This document shows, in pieces, positions 21,720 through 32,632 of a stretch of DNA of 64,000 bases. The notes under the pieces were generated by a model that saw only the letters and a program-made list of their open reading frames with translations, had not been told where the DNA came from and searched no databases. How positions within the stretch are numbered: the first letter of the stretch is position 1; each line of letters starts with the position of its first letter. This DNA is from [Phialemoniopsis] sp. UDSM-2020 (taxonomy: Eukaryota; Ascomycota; Sordariomycetes; Thyridiales; Thyridiaceae). Both the position numbers and the translations under genes were made by a program. The stretch spans positions 1,054,001 to 1,118,000 of the forward strand of contig JAEILZ010000006.1 of the NCBI GenBank assembly GCA_018873225.1, given 5' to 3'.

Positions 21720-23169
21720 ATGGGTTCACAGGCACTAGACCTGAGTAAGACGGAGGCGTTCCTCAAGAGCGCTGGCATCCCTTTCGCCAGCCCGTCGATC
21801 ACAGAGTTCGAGGTCTGGGGCAAGACGTACATGTATGCCCCCGGCCAGCCTACAGGAATTGCGCAGCCCCGGACGGCGGAGGAGGTGTCTACCATTGTCA
21901 AGCACTGCGTTGCCGAGAAGGTCCCCTTTGTCGTTCGCAGTGGAGGCCACGATGTGACGAACCAGACTCTCGTGGGCGACGTACTATCTATCAACCTGCG
22001 GAAGCTCGACCATGTCGAGGTCAGTGCCGATAAGAAGACCGCCAAGGTTGGTGGCGGCATTCTGTCGGGCGATTTATTGGAGAAGCTTCTTCCGCATGAC
22101 CTTGAGGTCCCCGTCGGTTCCGTCCCAACGATCGGCTGGCTGAGCTGCGCAACTCTCGCCGGCTACACATTAATGTCTCCGTCAATGGGCCTGTGCTGCG
22201 ACAACATCGTGGGGGCCAAGGTGGTTGATGCCAAGGGAGAGATCGTGGATGCCAACGAGAAGATGCTCAAGGGTATTCGAGGTGGTGGCGGCAACTTTGG
22301 CGTGATCGTTGAGTTTACGATCAAGGTGTACCCGATACTGGAGGTAATTTCACTGCATGTGCTGAGAATCCGAGAAGTGACTGACACATTCCATGTAGGC
22401 TCAGTCCGGCGCAATCATGTACGAGAGCTCCGACCCGAAGCGCAGCTGGACCGAGTTCTTGAAGAACTTCAAGAACTTTGGAACGACCGAAAAGATCCCA
22501 CAATGTCTGTCGGTGCTGCCATCACTCATCGCTGTGCCCAACATGGGCCCGGTCGTCTTTGCGATCTTTTACTGGAGGGGCCCGCGTGATGACGCGTTCC
22601 AGCACTGGCTGAAGAAAGCCGGCGCTCTCGGTCAGCCCATCGTCGACCTTGATAAGGCCATTCTGACGCAGTCGGCACTTACCTTTAGCAAAGGTGTCGA
22701 GGCCTTGCTACCTCCCAAGATGTACGGCGCGATTCAGGGTTGCTGTGGCACCGAGTTGACGCCAGAAGTCATCGAAGTGATGGGCAAGTACGCAGCCAGC
22801 ATGCCGCCTGCGGGAGGCGCTTCGATCAACTTCCACTGCCTCCGTGAAGACAGCCCCTCCTGCGGCAAGCCAAGCGACTTCCCGGACTCTGTCTATGGCG
22901 CCCGCGAGCCTCACTTCATGTACGAGTGCATCGGCGGATCGGGAGCGGGCGAGGGGCCAGCGGCTGAGGCGGCCAAGTGGGCCAAGGAGCTGCGGGACGC
23001 TCTCATGAAGACCGACGCGGCCGTAAAGTATAGCTACTCCGGCACAACTAGAGGCGAGTATGCTGTGGTGGAAGACATGTTTGGCGAGAAGGCGAGCGAG
23101 CTGAGGAGCCTCAAGAAGGAGTTTGACCCTGACAATGTGTTCCGCTTTGCGGTCCCCATAATGAACTGA
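21720..23169 (+). CDS. FAD-linked (BBE/VAO-type) oxidoreductase
   Basis: Exons 21720-22343 and 22399-23169 join to 464 residues without a signal peptide, so it is cytosolic. The FAD_binding_4 (PCMH) domain covers about residues 40-210: QPRTAEEVSTIVKHC, then VRSGGHDV, whose His is the usual covalent flavin-attachment residue, then VGGGILSGDLLEKL and GGGGNFGVIVEFTIKV. The C-terminus has the berberine-bridge (BBE) signature KKEFDPDNVFRF. The region that normally contains the second flavin-linking Cys reads WLSCATLAGYTLMSPSMGLCCDN, with Cys residues but not in the usual spacing. Family members oxidise alcohols, amines or sugars with O2; the substrate is not deducible. No biosynthetic partner genes lie next to it. 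Confidence 0.88.
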
Positions 23170-23562
23170 GGGTAAAGAGACTCGACATAATGGTATCTAT
23201 GAGCTTATGTAACTTGACGAAGTAAAAAGTGATTTACAAATTGCGTTCTCTATGTGTCGAGCTTCTATGGATGCCTTCACAGTTCACCTGGCCAAAGCGG
23301 TCCCCCAAAAATGGCCCCCACCAATCTTCAAATCATGGCCAATCAGTGGCCACATTTAGAGCTGTTGCAAGTGAATGTGCCGCTGTAACGCTAACGCTAA
23401 ACGATCAAAGTCGCGACTACCCGAACAAAGGGCGCGCGGCGCATTTCGCGACACCTCCACCAGCTCCTACGATAAAGTGCTTTTCTCCAAAAAAAGTACA
23501 CCCAACTCAACAACCCGTCACCCACAGCCATGCGAAATCAGCCCCGACAATTCTAGGCCATT

Positions 23563-26500
23563 ATGCATATCATCAAGCCCTCGTGGCTGAGTCATAGTGG
23601 TAAGCTCTCCGAGCGCAATGGACATTGCGGCCAACGCGATGGAAAAGAGGTCGCTGACGTGAATGTGATGCGACAGGTGAACAGAAGGATTTCGAGGTCT
23701 ACAGCTGTCATGTCTCGCCCGACGGCTCCAGGCTGGCCACAGCCGGTGGTGGTAGGTTGAACGCGACGATGGGAACTCTGCGCGATGCTGACGAACCTTA
23801 AACCCAGATGGACATGTGCGTGTTTGGTCCACCGAGGCCATCCTCAAGTCCAACGACCCGACTTGCGCGAAGCCCAGGCAGTTGTGCCATATGAGCCACC
23901 ATCTCGGCACGATCCATTCAGTGCGATTTTCTCCCAGCGGTCGCTACCTCGCGTCAGGCGCCGACGACAAGATCATCTGCATTTACATGCTCGACCCGAA
24001 CCCACCCTCCCACACAGCATCATTCGGTATGCTTCTCGGAAGCCGCCCTGCCTCTTTGTTCTTCGGATAAAGCTTGCTGACTATAGGTCTAGGAACGAAT
24101 GAACCACCCCCGATCGAGAATTGGAAGACCCATAAGCGCCTAGTGGGCCACGAGAACGATGTACAAGATCTGGCATGGTCCTACGACTCGTCCCTGCTCG
24201 TTTCAGTCGGTCTGGACTCCAAGGTCGTTGTCTGGTCAGGGCATACGTTTGAGAAGCTCAAGACGCTCGCTGTACACCAGAGTCACGTCAAGGGCATCAC
24301 ATTCGATCCGGCCAACAAGTTCTTCGCCACGGCGAGCGATGACCGAACCATCAAGATCTTCCGATTTACCCCTCCTGCCCCGAACGCGACCCAACACGAC
24401 ATGGTCAACAACTTTGTCCTCGAACACACGATCACCACGCCGTTTAAGAGCTCGCCGCTGACAACGTATTTCCGACGGTGTTCCTGGTCGCCGGATGGCA
24501 ACCACATTGCCGCAGCAAACGCTGTCAACGGCCCGGTCAGCTCGGTCGCGATCATTGAGCGCACCAGATGGGATAGCGAGATCAACCTTATCGGTCACGA
24601 GGGTCCCACAGAGGTGTGCATGTTCTCGCCGCGTCTCTTCCACACCAAAAAGCCTTCCGACAATCCACAGGTCAACGGTAACGCCGCGAACAACCTTGTT
24701 ACAGTCATTGCCTCCGCCGGACAGGATAAGACACTCAGCATCTGGAACACTAACACCTCCAGGCCTCTGGTCATCCTGCAAGACTTGGCGTCCAAGTCGG
24801 TCTCCGATCTGTCATGGACGCCAGACGGCCAAACGCTGTTTGCGTCTAGTCTGGACGGGAGCATTGTCTCGGTCAAGTTCGAGGAGGGCGAGCTCGGATG
24901 GGTGGCCGAGGCCGAGGAGAACGATAAGGCGCTACAGAAATACGGCTCATCCAGAAAGGGCATGGGAGTCGCCGAGGATGTCGATGGTCTAAATCTCGAG
25001 AGCCACAGCAAGGCGGGAGAAATGCGCGGTGTCGAGTCAAGAATGGGCGCCTTGATGGGCGATGCACATACGGGCGAGAAGGAGAGCACGCCGACCACCA
25101 ACGGTGTGAAGCCAGCAGCAGGCAAGGCTGACGAAGTGAACGGACAGAAGGAGCAGGAGAACGACAAGGACAAAGACAAAGACAAAGACAAAGACAAAGA
25201 CAAAGACAAAGACAAAGACAAAGACAAAGACAAAGACAAAGAGAAGTCTGCGGAAGAGAGCGAAGACAAGCGGGCAGAGCGCATCGCGACTCTCAAATCA
25301 CGAGTTACCATCACTAAGGACGGAAAGAAGAGGGTTGCGCCGCTTCTGGTTTCCTCGTCAGGCACCGGCCAGTCGTCGCTGCCACAGTCACAGCTTGTGG
25401 GAGCAGCTGCCACCAAGACTGCACAGGCTGACACCCCGCAGACAATCCTTGATCTTTCCAAGCCCCTCGAAGGCCTTCCTAAGGGAGGGATTGCATCGAT
25501 GCTACTAGGAAACAAGAGGAAAGCGGCGGTACTCGAGGGCGAGGACGACGAGGACCACGTCTCAAAGAAGACAGCTTCCGGCCCGACTGCAATCATGGTT
25601 AATGGCACTGATGGTGTAGAGCCGGCAGCCTTGCAAACGCCTACTCATGGTGTTGTCTCGACTCCCGAGTATCTGCGCCCATGCGTGCTGAACTCCTCAA
25701 TCGCGTACTCACAAGTGCGACTGGCAGTGCCCAAGGTCCGGTCACATATACTTCGACCATTGGAAAAGGGTGTTCTACAAGAGGAGAGCAGCTTGGAGGA
25801 CGCTTCGCGAATTCCCGAAAATATCATTCTGGAGGCTAAGAATCCGGTTCAAACCAGAGACCCATCGCATATCACGGCGAGCAAGAGGGGTTCGCTGCTG
25901 TGGCAAGACTTCTTGCCCAGGGCTGTGATCTTGGTAACCGGCAACAAGCACTACTGGGCAGCAGCCTGTGAAGATGGGAGCCTCTACGCATGGACACCGG
26001 CAGGCCGAAGACTGATCAACGCCATGGTGCTGGAGTCGCAGCCGGTCATCCTGGAATGCCGCGAGCACTGGCTGCTGTGTATCACAGCGGTTGGTCTGGC
26101 GCATGTCTGGAACATCCGAACGATGTCATCTCCTCACCCTCCGGTGTCTCTCGGCCCCATTCTCGAACTGGCGATCCAGTCCCTCAACCAACACACCGCG
26201 ACTCCCGGCCCTGGAGTCACTTCCGCTCACCTCAACTCCAACGGACACATTATCGTCACTCTGAGCAACGGCGATGGTTACTACTACTCTCCAAACCTGT
26301 ACACATGGCAGCGGTTGTCAGAATCCTGGTGGGCTGTCGGTAGCCAGTACTGGAACAGCAATGATAGCTCGGTCAGCGCGCTCCAGTCCACCGCAGTCGG
26401 ACCCGTCACGGCTCCTACAGATGCCAAGAGCGGCGATGCTTCTACCCTCTCCGCTGGCATCATCCCCTTCCTTGAGCGACATACCACAAACGAGTTCCTT

Positions 26501-27019
26501 CTCAAGGGCCGTGCCTACACCTTGCAGCGTCTCATAAAGACAGTCCTGTCAAAGGATGGGTTCGAAGACTTTGAGTCGAGTGTGAGCATTGCTCACCTCG
26601 AGAATCGCATCGCCGGTGCTTTGCAATTGGAGTCACGGGACGAGTTCCGACTCTACCTTTTCATGTATGCGAAGCGTCTTGGTGCGGAGGGTCTGAGTGG
26701 CAAGGTTGAGGAGCTGCTGAAGAGCCTTTTGGGCGGCATACTCGAGGATAAGAAGGCGAGTGGAAAGAATGCGGAGGGTAAGGGCTGGTTCAGCAAGGAC
26801 GACGAGATCTGTGGCTGGGATCGCAAGGAGCTTCTCAAGGGCGTCGTTATGATATTGGGTAAGCCTTCCATGGTAATCCAGGATGTAATGGTGTCACAAG
26901 GCTAACATTGATCTGCAGGCAAATTCCGCGAATTGCACAGGCTGACCGTCCAGTATGCTCGTGTGCTCGACATGACCGGCACCGACGAGGAGAACGGCGA
27001 CGCCATGGTTGAAACCTGA
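23563..27019 (+). CDS. HIR1: Histone chaperone subunit HIR1 (HIRA)
   Basis: Five exons 23563-23599, 23677-23751, 23808-24026, 24087-26858 and 26919-27019, 1067 residues. Start MHIIKPSWLSH is typical of HIR1. Seven WD40-type repeats fill about residues 10-370 (for example GHVRVWS, GHENDVQDLAWSYDSSLLVSVG, DDRTIKIF, ASAGQDKTLSIWN). A B-domain-like motif follows, RVTITKDGKKRVAPLL, which in HIRA binds Asf1. The C-terminal Hira domain includes WAAACEDGSLYAWTPAGRR. The HIR complex deposits H3-H4 independently of replication and represses histone genes. A Lys-Asp dipeptide repeat lies in the linker between the propeller and the B-domain (see repeat entry). The first two introns split very short exons. 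Confidence 0.95.
25163..25240 (+). repeat. GACAAA hexanucleotide tract coding (Asp-Lys)n in HIR1
   Basis: One GACAAG unit followed by twelve perfect GACAAA units, in frame, giving thirteen Asp-Lys dipeptides in the HIR1 linker. Perfect identity at the DNA level indicates recent slippage expansion. Confidence 0.97.
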
Positions 27020-27790
27020 TTAATTGTCTGTACTTTTGCGGTCGGCGTCCGGTATGGAAAGGATCTGCTTCTTGGTCGGTACGGGCTGTTCAGGGAGGAG
27101 TTTGCTGGCGTGTATGTTCTGTCGGGGGCCGCTCCCGTGGCTCGAATGTATCGATTAGGCGTCTCATGTCGCCCATATGTACTTGTAGGTCCAGGAATAA
27201 GGATCATCGAATGAGCTTCGAAATAGCTCCAATGAGAGAAGCGCCTTTACCAATGCATTGGCAGCCCTTGAGTCCTTGTCCTCTCAATTGTGTTTCTCTG
27301 TCTACTGCAGGTTTGACTTGACATCTGTCCCCAGCGCCGTGATTGCTCATGGACCGCTGTCATCAAATGGGTTGCGAATCTTGCCTATCTGGACAAGCTG
27401 CATGTCAAGGCGGTTTCCACACCTCTGCGGGGACAGGCGGCCCAATCACGACAGCTCAAGCACTGCAGCGTGAAGCTGACCGAGAGCAGACGAATGAGAT
27501 GCCGCCCCGGTCTGACATCGCCGTCGAGCTGGAAACGGCAGTCCGTCCTGGTGAGGCAGACGCGGGCGCAGCACTGAGGCAGCCATTCCATGATACAGAC
27601 CCCAATCTTGCACGAGGCCGTCCTCGCGTTTCTCCATCTTTCATTACTTTTCCAACGACAAGTATTCGTCTATTTTTACGTTTTGCGGTCGTTCAATTGC
27701 GTCCTTTCGTCAATTAGCGAGCGACATACATATCAGTGATCACCGGTCGTTGTGAATGGCACAACGGCGTCTTGCGCATCTGCCGCCGAC
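27020..27790. other. Intergenic, no gene recognised
   Basis: Contains the HIR1 3' end and the presumed promoter and leader of the C2H2 gene. No credible frame. Confidence 0.4.
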
Positions 27791-30294
27791 ATGCTTCCTC
27801 ATCCTACCGGGTCCGTGGACCTCCCCACCCGCCCAGCTCCTCACCGAGCGACATTCGCAACACCGCTGGTAAAGCCGAACCCGCGACGGAGTCATACGCC
27901 AAGATCGCAATCGGCCAGGCCCAAAACCCCCGCCCGCGCCGCGGCGGCCGAGGTGCAGGTCGGCTTCTTCCCCAAGTCAGCGTCCCAGAATGCGGATTTG
28001 GGGGCCGGCGGTACACCCGATGACCAGTCCGGCATGTTCAAGCTTGTGTCGCGAAGCAATTTAGACATTCCCTGGGCCGAGAGGTCACCTTGCGTGCGGC
28101 CTTGTGACATTGTCCAACAAGCCCTCGAACGGGGCGTTCTTGTCGGGAACAATCGACGGAGCCACGAACGCTCGTCGGTACATGCGGCACTGATCGATGA
28201 TGATCTCATCTGGGAAACTTCTCCGGACCCTGCCGACCAGCCAGAGGAGCTACTCAAGCCAGTAGAGTGAGCAGGACCAAACCCAAGTCTGCATGTCCAT
28301 CTTTTCTTATACCAAAGCATAGCTCCCTCTCCAAGTCATTCAAGCCGCACAATCCACGGCGGCGAAATCGCGAGAAACAGAACCTGTCACATCCGCCATC
28401 CAAGGACAATGCCAATCTCACCGAGATCATTAGCAACAAAATACTGCTCAAGTACTTTTCGACTACTCTAGACAAGATAGATTCGCCGCTGGAGGTCTGG
28501 AACGTAGTCAAAAAGTGCACCGATGAGATCGCCGCCTTGACTGGTACACCACCAAGCCTTCGTCCCAAGATCAGCAGAAATGCAGCCACGAAGCCATCAG
28601 ACATTCCATATCCTCTGGCAGAGCAAAGAGACTCCGGCGTTGAGCTGACTCCTCGTGATCACCAGTCACAGTCGCCCATCAAGGAGTGGCCGGAACCACG
28701 TCATCATCGATCCAACAGCAGCAGCTATGACAGCGGCTTTCATAGTGATCGCAAATCGGTCAGCCCGGAGAGGCAGTACACCATTAAGGGAGAGGACCAG
28801 GATGCTTCTGGCCTGACTAGCCATGGACTCGGGGCAGGTGGGCATGCTTCTCACCCTGGCGATGCTGAGAGCTCTATGCCCATCTCTTTCTCTCGCCCGC
28901 GTCGCAAACGCAATGCGCGGGATACCGGCGGTGACGACAGCTCTCAGGACGAAGCAGACTCCGACGCGGGAGACGACCGAGGAAAGCCTCCTTCCGACCC
29001 TGACCGAACCAAGCACAAGAAGACCCGATTGATGGAACCCGAAGCGAATCTCAGCTGCCCCTTTAGGAAACGCAATCCGCTGAGATTCAACATTCGTGAC
29101 CACCACCCATGCGCAGGCCAAGGCTTCCCTAACATGGCCGTACTCAAGTAAGTTTCGTTGTCACTGCCACTGTGTTTCCATCGCTGATTTGTCCAGGCGC
29201 CATATTCGGACATTCCACAAGCGAGAACAAGCACTGCATATCTGCGTCCGGTGTCAGCAGGGCTTTTCCACCCCTGATGCTCTGACAAATCATCTCAATG
29301 TCCCCATCGAAGAGATGTGTGCATCGAGGCCAGTCCAGCCAGGAGGGGATCCGGAGGACGGGATTACTCACAAAGTCGAGAACTCGCTCATTGAACGTAA
29401 GGCTTCGTCCAAGGTGGATAATTGGGAAGGCCTATGGAAAAAGTTGTTTCCTGTTGACAATGAGGTTCCTGACGCTAGTAAGTTAACCCCAGAAAGTTGC
29501 ACAATCGACGATGTTACTCACTCTTATTCTTTGATACAGACTTCGAGCCTCCTATCGAACTGGACGAAGTCTACGCGGAGTTCCGTACTGTCCTTCCTCG
29601 CCTCATATACACTCTGCAGGAGCAGACTTCGAATGCACTACAGCAAGGGGCCCACTACTCGCTCCAGCATGTCTTTGAGCCTGTCTGTGACAACTTTGTG
29701 GAGCATACCTTCTCCCAGTGCCGGAGATCGTTGGCTAGGAACCCGAGGCGTTATGTACGACCTAAGAAGGAGCAGATGCAACAGCAGCATGAACAGCCTA
29801 TGAAGCAGCCACATATACCGGTTGTGCAACAGCCGTACACTCAAATTGCACCTTGCCCCTCGGATGCAAGTCAGGGTGTTTCTCCTTTCCCCGGGAAAGT
29901 CAACCGAGGACAGCATATACCAACGCCCGCCTCTATGGGTCATGACCACTACGCCACCGTCGAGCCCATCTCGAGGCCAAAGACCGCGTTCCGAGAGGTC
30001 CACGAGCCTGACGCCCCACCACCCTCCGCCTTGGATATCATGGGCAACACCGTCATCCTTTCTCGCCCAGACACATCACAACACACAATGGCAGACGACC
30101 CGAACTTGTATCAGACCGACTCGGCGATAGACCTGTCGAATATCGACTCTAGAGATCCGCAGTTTGATGACAAGTGCGGACTGTGGTCGGATTCCAATTC
30201 CATGTTTACGTGCAGCAGCAACAGCGGGGACCATATTGAGCTTGGGGACATGGCTGATGATTTTATTTGGGACATGAACACTCTTATGAGGTAG
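27791..30294 (+). CDS. C2H2-type zinc-finger protein of a fungal-specific group
   Basis: Exons 27791-28266, 28323-29147, 29197-29477 and 29540-30294 join to 778 residues. The first half is low-complexity, rich in Ser, Pro and Arg, with a polar patch SNSSSYDSGFHSD. At about residues 404-470 is a degenerate finger pair: CPFRKRNPLRF, then HHPCAGQGFPNMAVLKRHIRTFHKR, then ICVRCQQGFSTPDALTNHL. This CPF...C.G...VKxHxxRxH layout recurs in many uncharacterised filamentous-fungal proteins. The C-terminal third is Gln/Pro/Ser-rich and acidic, suggestive of an activation domain. A role in nucleic-acid binding is inferred. The start at 27791 (MLPHPTGSVDL) is the first ATG in the frame; exon 2 acceptor CATAG was chosen because it restores the frame. 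Confidence 0.75.
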
Positions 30295-30348
30295 TACAAC
30301 TGGAGTTTTTGTTTCATTTACACTTTGATATACCGAGCGAGTAGGGCT

Positions 30349-31964
30349 TCATAACGTTTCGAGCTCTTCCACTTCTTTGATGACATTTGTCAAATTCTCA
30401 CAGCCATCGGCGGTCACGAGCACATTATCCTCGATGCTGTTCTCTAGTTAGCTTGATGCTTCGGTGCACATAAATGAATTAGAGAATGGTTACTGACCGT
30501 ACTCCACCTACATCCCAGTACTTGTCCAGGATATCAACATCAATGTATTTGCTATGCTTCGGGTCTCGCAAGTACGGCTCGATGATCGGCCGGCAAAAGT
30601 AAATCTGGAGACAGAGTCAGTACATCAACGCCACGATTTGGGATTCCAGAATCACTCACGCCAGGCTCGACGGTGATTACAGCACCGGCTGGAAGTGTCC
30701 CTCGTTTCCTGAGGTACCGGAAATAACCGGTGCCCTGCTCCTGGTCAGGGTTCCCACCGACATCATGGGTGTCCAAGCCGAGGTAATGACCCAAGCCATG
30801 CGGGAAGAATGCCATGCTGGTTTGGTTATCGAGGACGGTTTGTCTGTCCCCTTTCAAGATCCCGACCTCCATTAGTCCGTCAATGGCAATTTCGTGGGCA
30901 AGCATGTGAATGTCATCCCAGTTCTCGCCGGCCCTGATCTGATCGATACATCTCTTCTGCATTCGGAGTACAATGTCGTAGATTGCACGAGACTCCTGTG
31001 AGAACTTTCCTGAAAGTGGGAACGTCCTGGTCTGATCAGAATGTCAGCGTACCGGGCCATGTTCAGCAAGATAACATGAAACGAGTGCTTACAATGTCGG
31101 ATGTGTAGTTCTCCCACTCAGCACCAGCATCAACGAGCATGTTAAGCTTGTTTGCCAGCGGTGCATTATTCGCCTCGTAATGCAGGGTCGCCGGCGCCTG
31201 ACCCGCTGCGAAGATGGGCGGATATGCCATCTTCTTGGCTCCCTTCGAAGTGCAATGCACTAGAAACACTGCCTCCAGTTCCATCTCGTTCGAGGCTGTC
31301 TTGGCTCTCGCCATAACGGCTTCGTGAGCTCTGCCAGAAATGTGATTTGCTTTTCGGATCATGGCCACCTCGTACTCATCCTTCACAACACGCGCAACAT
31401 CAAGGATGCTCTTGATGGTTGTCGTGTCATTCTTGGCAAAGTTGTCAAATTCGAGGTAGTCAGGAACTTGATTTGCAATAGTGAAGCCAGCTCTTGAAGG
31501 GTGAGTTCCACTCAATGATCTCAGAATAGGATTCAGTTCCGTGGTGTATCTCACATCGTCGACGTCGTGGTGGCTCAATGCTTCTTCGATACTCAGGGGC
31601 AAACCACACCAAATGACCTCATCTGGGTCAACAGGCGGGATGAAGAGGATGGATCTTTCTTCCTGGATATCATATACAAAGTGGCAGTCGGGAAGGTTGC
31701 ATCCCGTCAAGTAGTAAAAGTGTCGACGTTGACTGTATGGATCTAGATCAGCACCTTTAGAACATGAAAGGCATGAAGGGTGGTTAGGTACCGGAATGGC
31801 TCAGCTTCGTCACTTTCCTCGAGGAACTTGGTTGGACGACCTTGAACATAGATGACCCCCTGAGCACTTGGAAGTTTGCTCAGCAACAGCTCGGTGGCTT
31901 TCCTAGCATGCGCCTTGCCGGGATACTTGCCTTGGAGGATCTCCTCAAAATCCTCGGCCACCAT
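30349..31964 (-). CDS. Xaa-Pro aminopeptidase, PEPP type (M24B)
   Basis: Minus strand, five exons 31792-31964, 31093-31732, 30660-31031, 30498-30604 and 30349-30436, 459 residues, the usual length for fungal PEPP. The N-terminal AMP_N domain carries [17 protein letters not shown] and [18 protein letters not shown]. The catalytic creatinase fold shows the metal ligands: Asp in [20 protein letters not shown], His in [16 protein letters not shown], Glu in VEPGIYF and Glu in IEDNVLV. The enzyme removes N-terminal residues preceding proline using two Mn2+ ions in the cytosol. The start [20 protein letters not shown] fits family N-termini; an in-frame stop lies upstream. It shares a 668 bp divergent promoter with the Zn2Cys6 regulator. 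Confidence 0.93.
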
Positions 31965-32632
31965 GATGGGATTATCGTCGGGTGCACACCACAAGCCTAT
32001 CTCTCACGGATGGGACCGGGGAATGACCATGAAGATGAACCCTTAGCCAGATCTACTAATTTGCTGCTCTGATCGAGGTATCAATCACACATATCGGCTC
32101 AAGCCGGCTCAAAGAAAACTATTCATGGACTTATTCATACTTTTGATCATGATGACTGTACCATATCAATCCGCAAGATCCACCACTTTACGGCTCTTGA
32201 TACTTACAGAGGTGGCAAGGGTAAATAAGACGTCTCTGTGAGGTATTGACCTATATGGTTTTGGGTAGTGGGATAATCCTCCACCGAGCAGTCGATACCT
32301 GACAAGGGGGTCGAAATTTCAGCCTGCAACCTTCGTCCATCGGCCTACCACCCGTCGGAATTGACATGCAGGATATCAACCTCGAGATAAGCAATTCAAC
32401 TACCGGGGAGCAAGCGACTAGTCCAATCCACAGGGATGGTTTGATGACGGTGGGTCAGGGGTCCATCAGCGAGCTAGGCGAACTGACTCGGCGAACTTGA
32501 ATCAATGGAGACTGTCATATTTCCCCCCCAATTCGCCGACCTCATCGCCCAACTTCTCCTTTCATCCCTCTTCCCACATCTGCACAGTCGCTCGCCCTAC
32601 CCTCGCTTTAGGCCGCCCGACGTGCCGCCGCC
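31965..32632. promoter_or_regulatory. Divergent promoter PEPP / Zn2Cys6 regulator
   Basis: A 668 bp region between start codons. It holds a direct repeat CGGCTCAA at 32096-32103 and 32106-32113 (10 bp period), a GATAAG site near 32388, and the element at 32220-32330 that recurs upstream of the inositol-monophosphatase gene. Confidence 0.5.
32220..32330 (+). repeat. Non-coding element, copy 1 (upstream of Zn2Cys6 regulator)
   Basis: Contains in order TGTGAGGT (32237-32244), GGTAGTGGGATAATCCT (32264-32280) and TCGAAATTTCAGCCTGC (32311-32327). The same blocks occur with almost identical spacing at 41201-41309. Could be a shared regulatory module or a relic of a dispersed repeat. Confidence 0.6.

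Noticed and set aside
24595..25608. 337-codon minus-strand frame opposite HIR1
   Set aside because: Antisense to WD40 exons; its poly Leu-Ser run is just the complement of the GACAAA repeat.
28267..28322. Reading the C2H2 protein as two separate genes
   Set aside because: A 56 nt intron with GTGAGC donor and CATAG acceptor restores the frame and gives one 778-residue protein.
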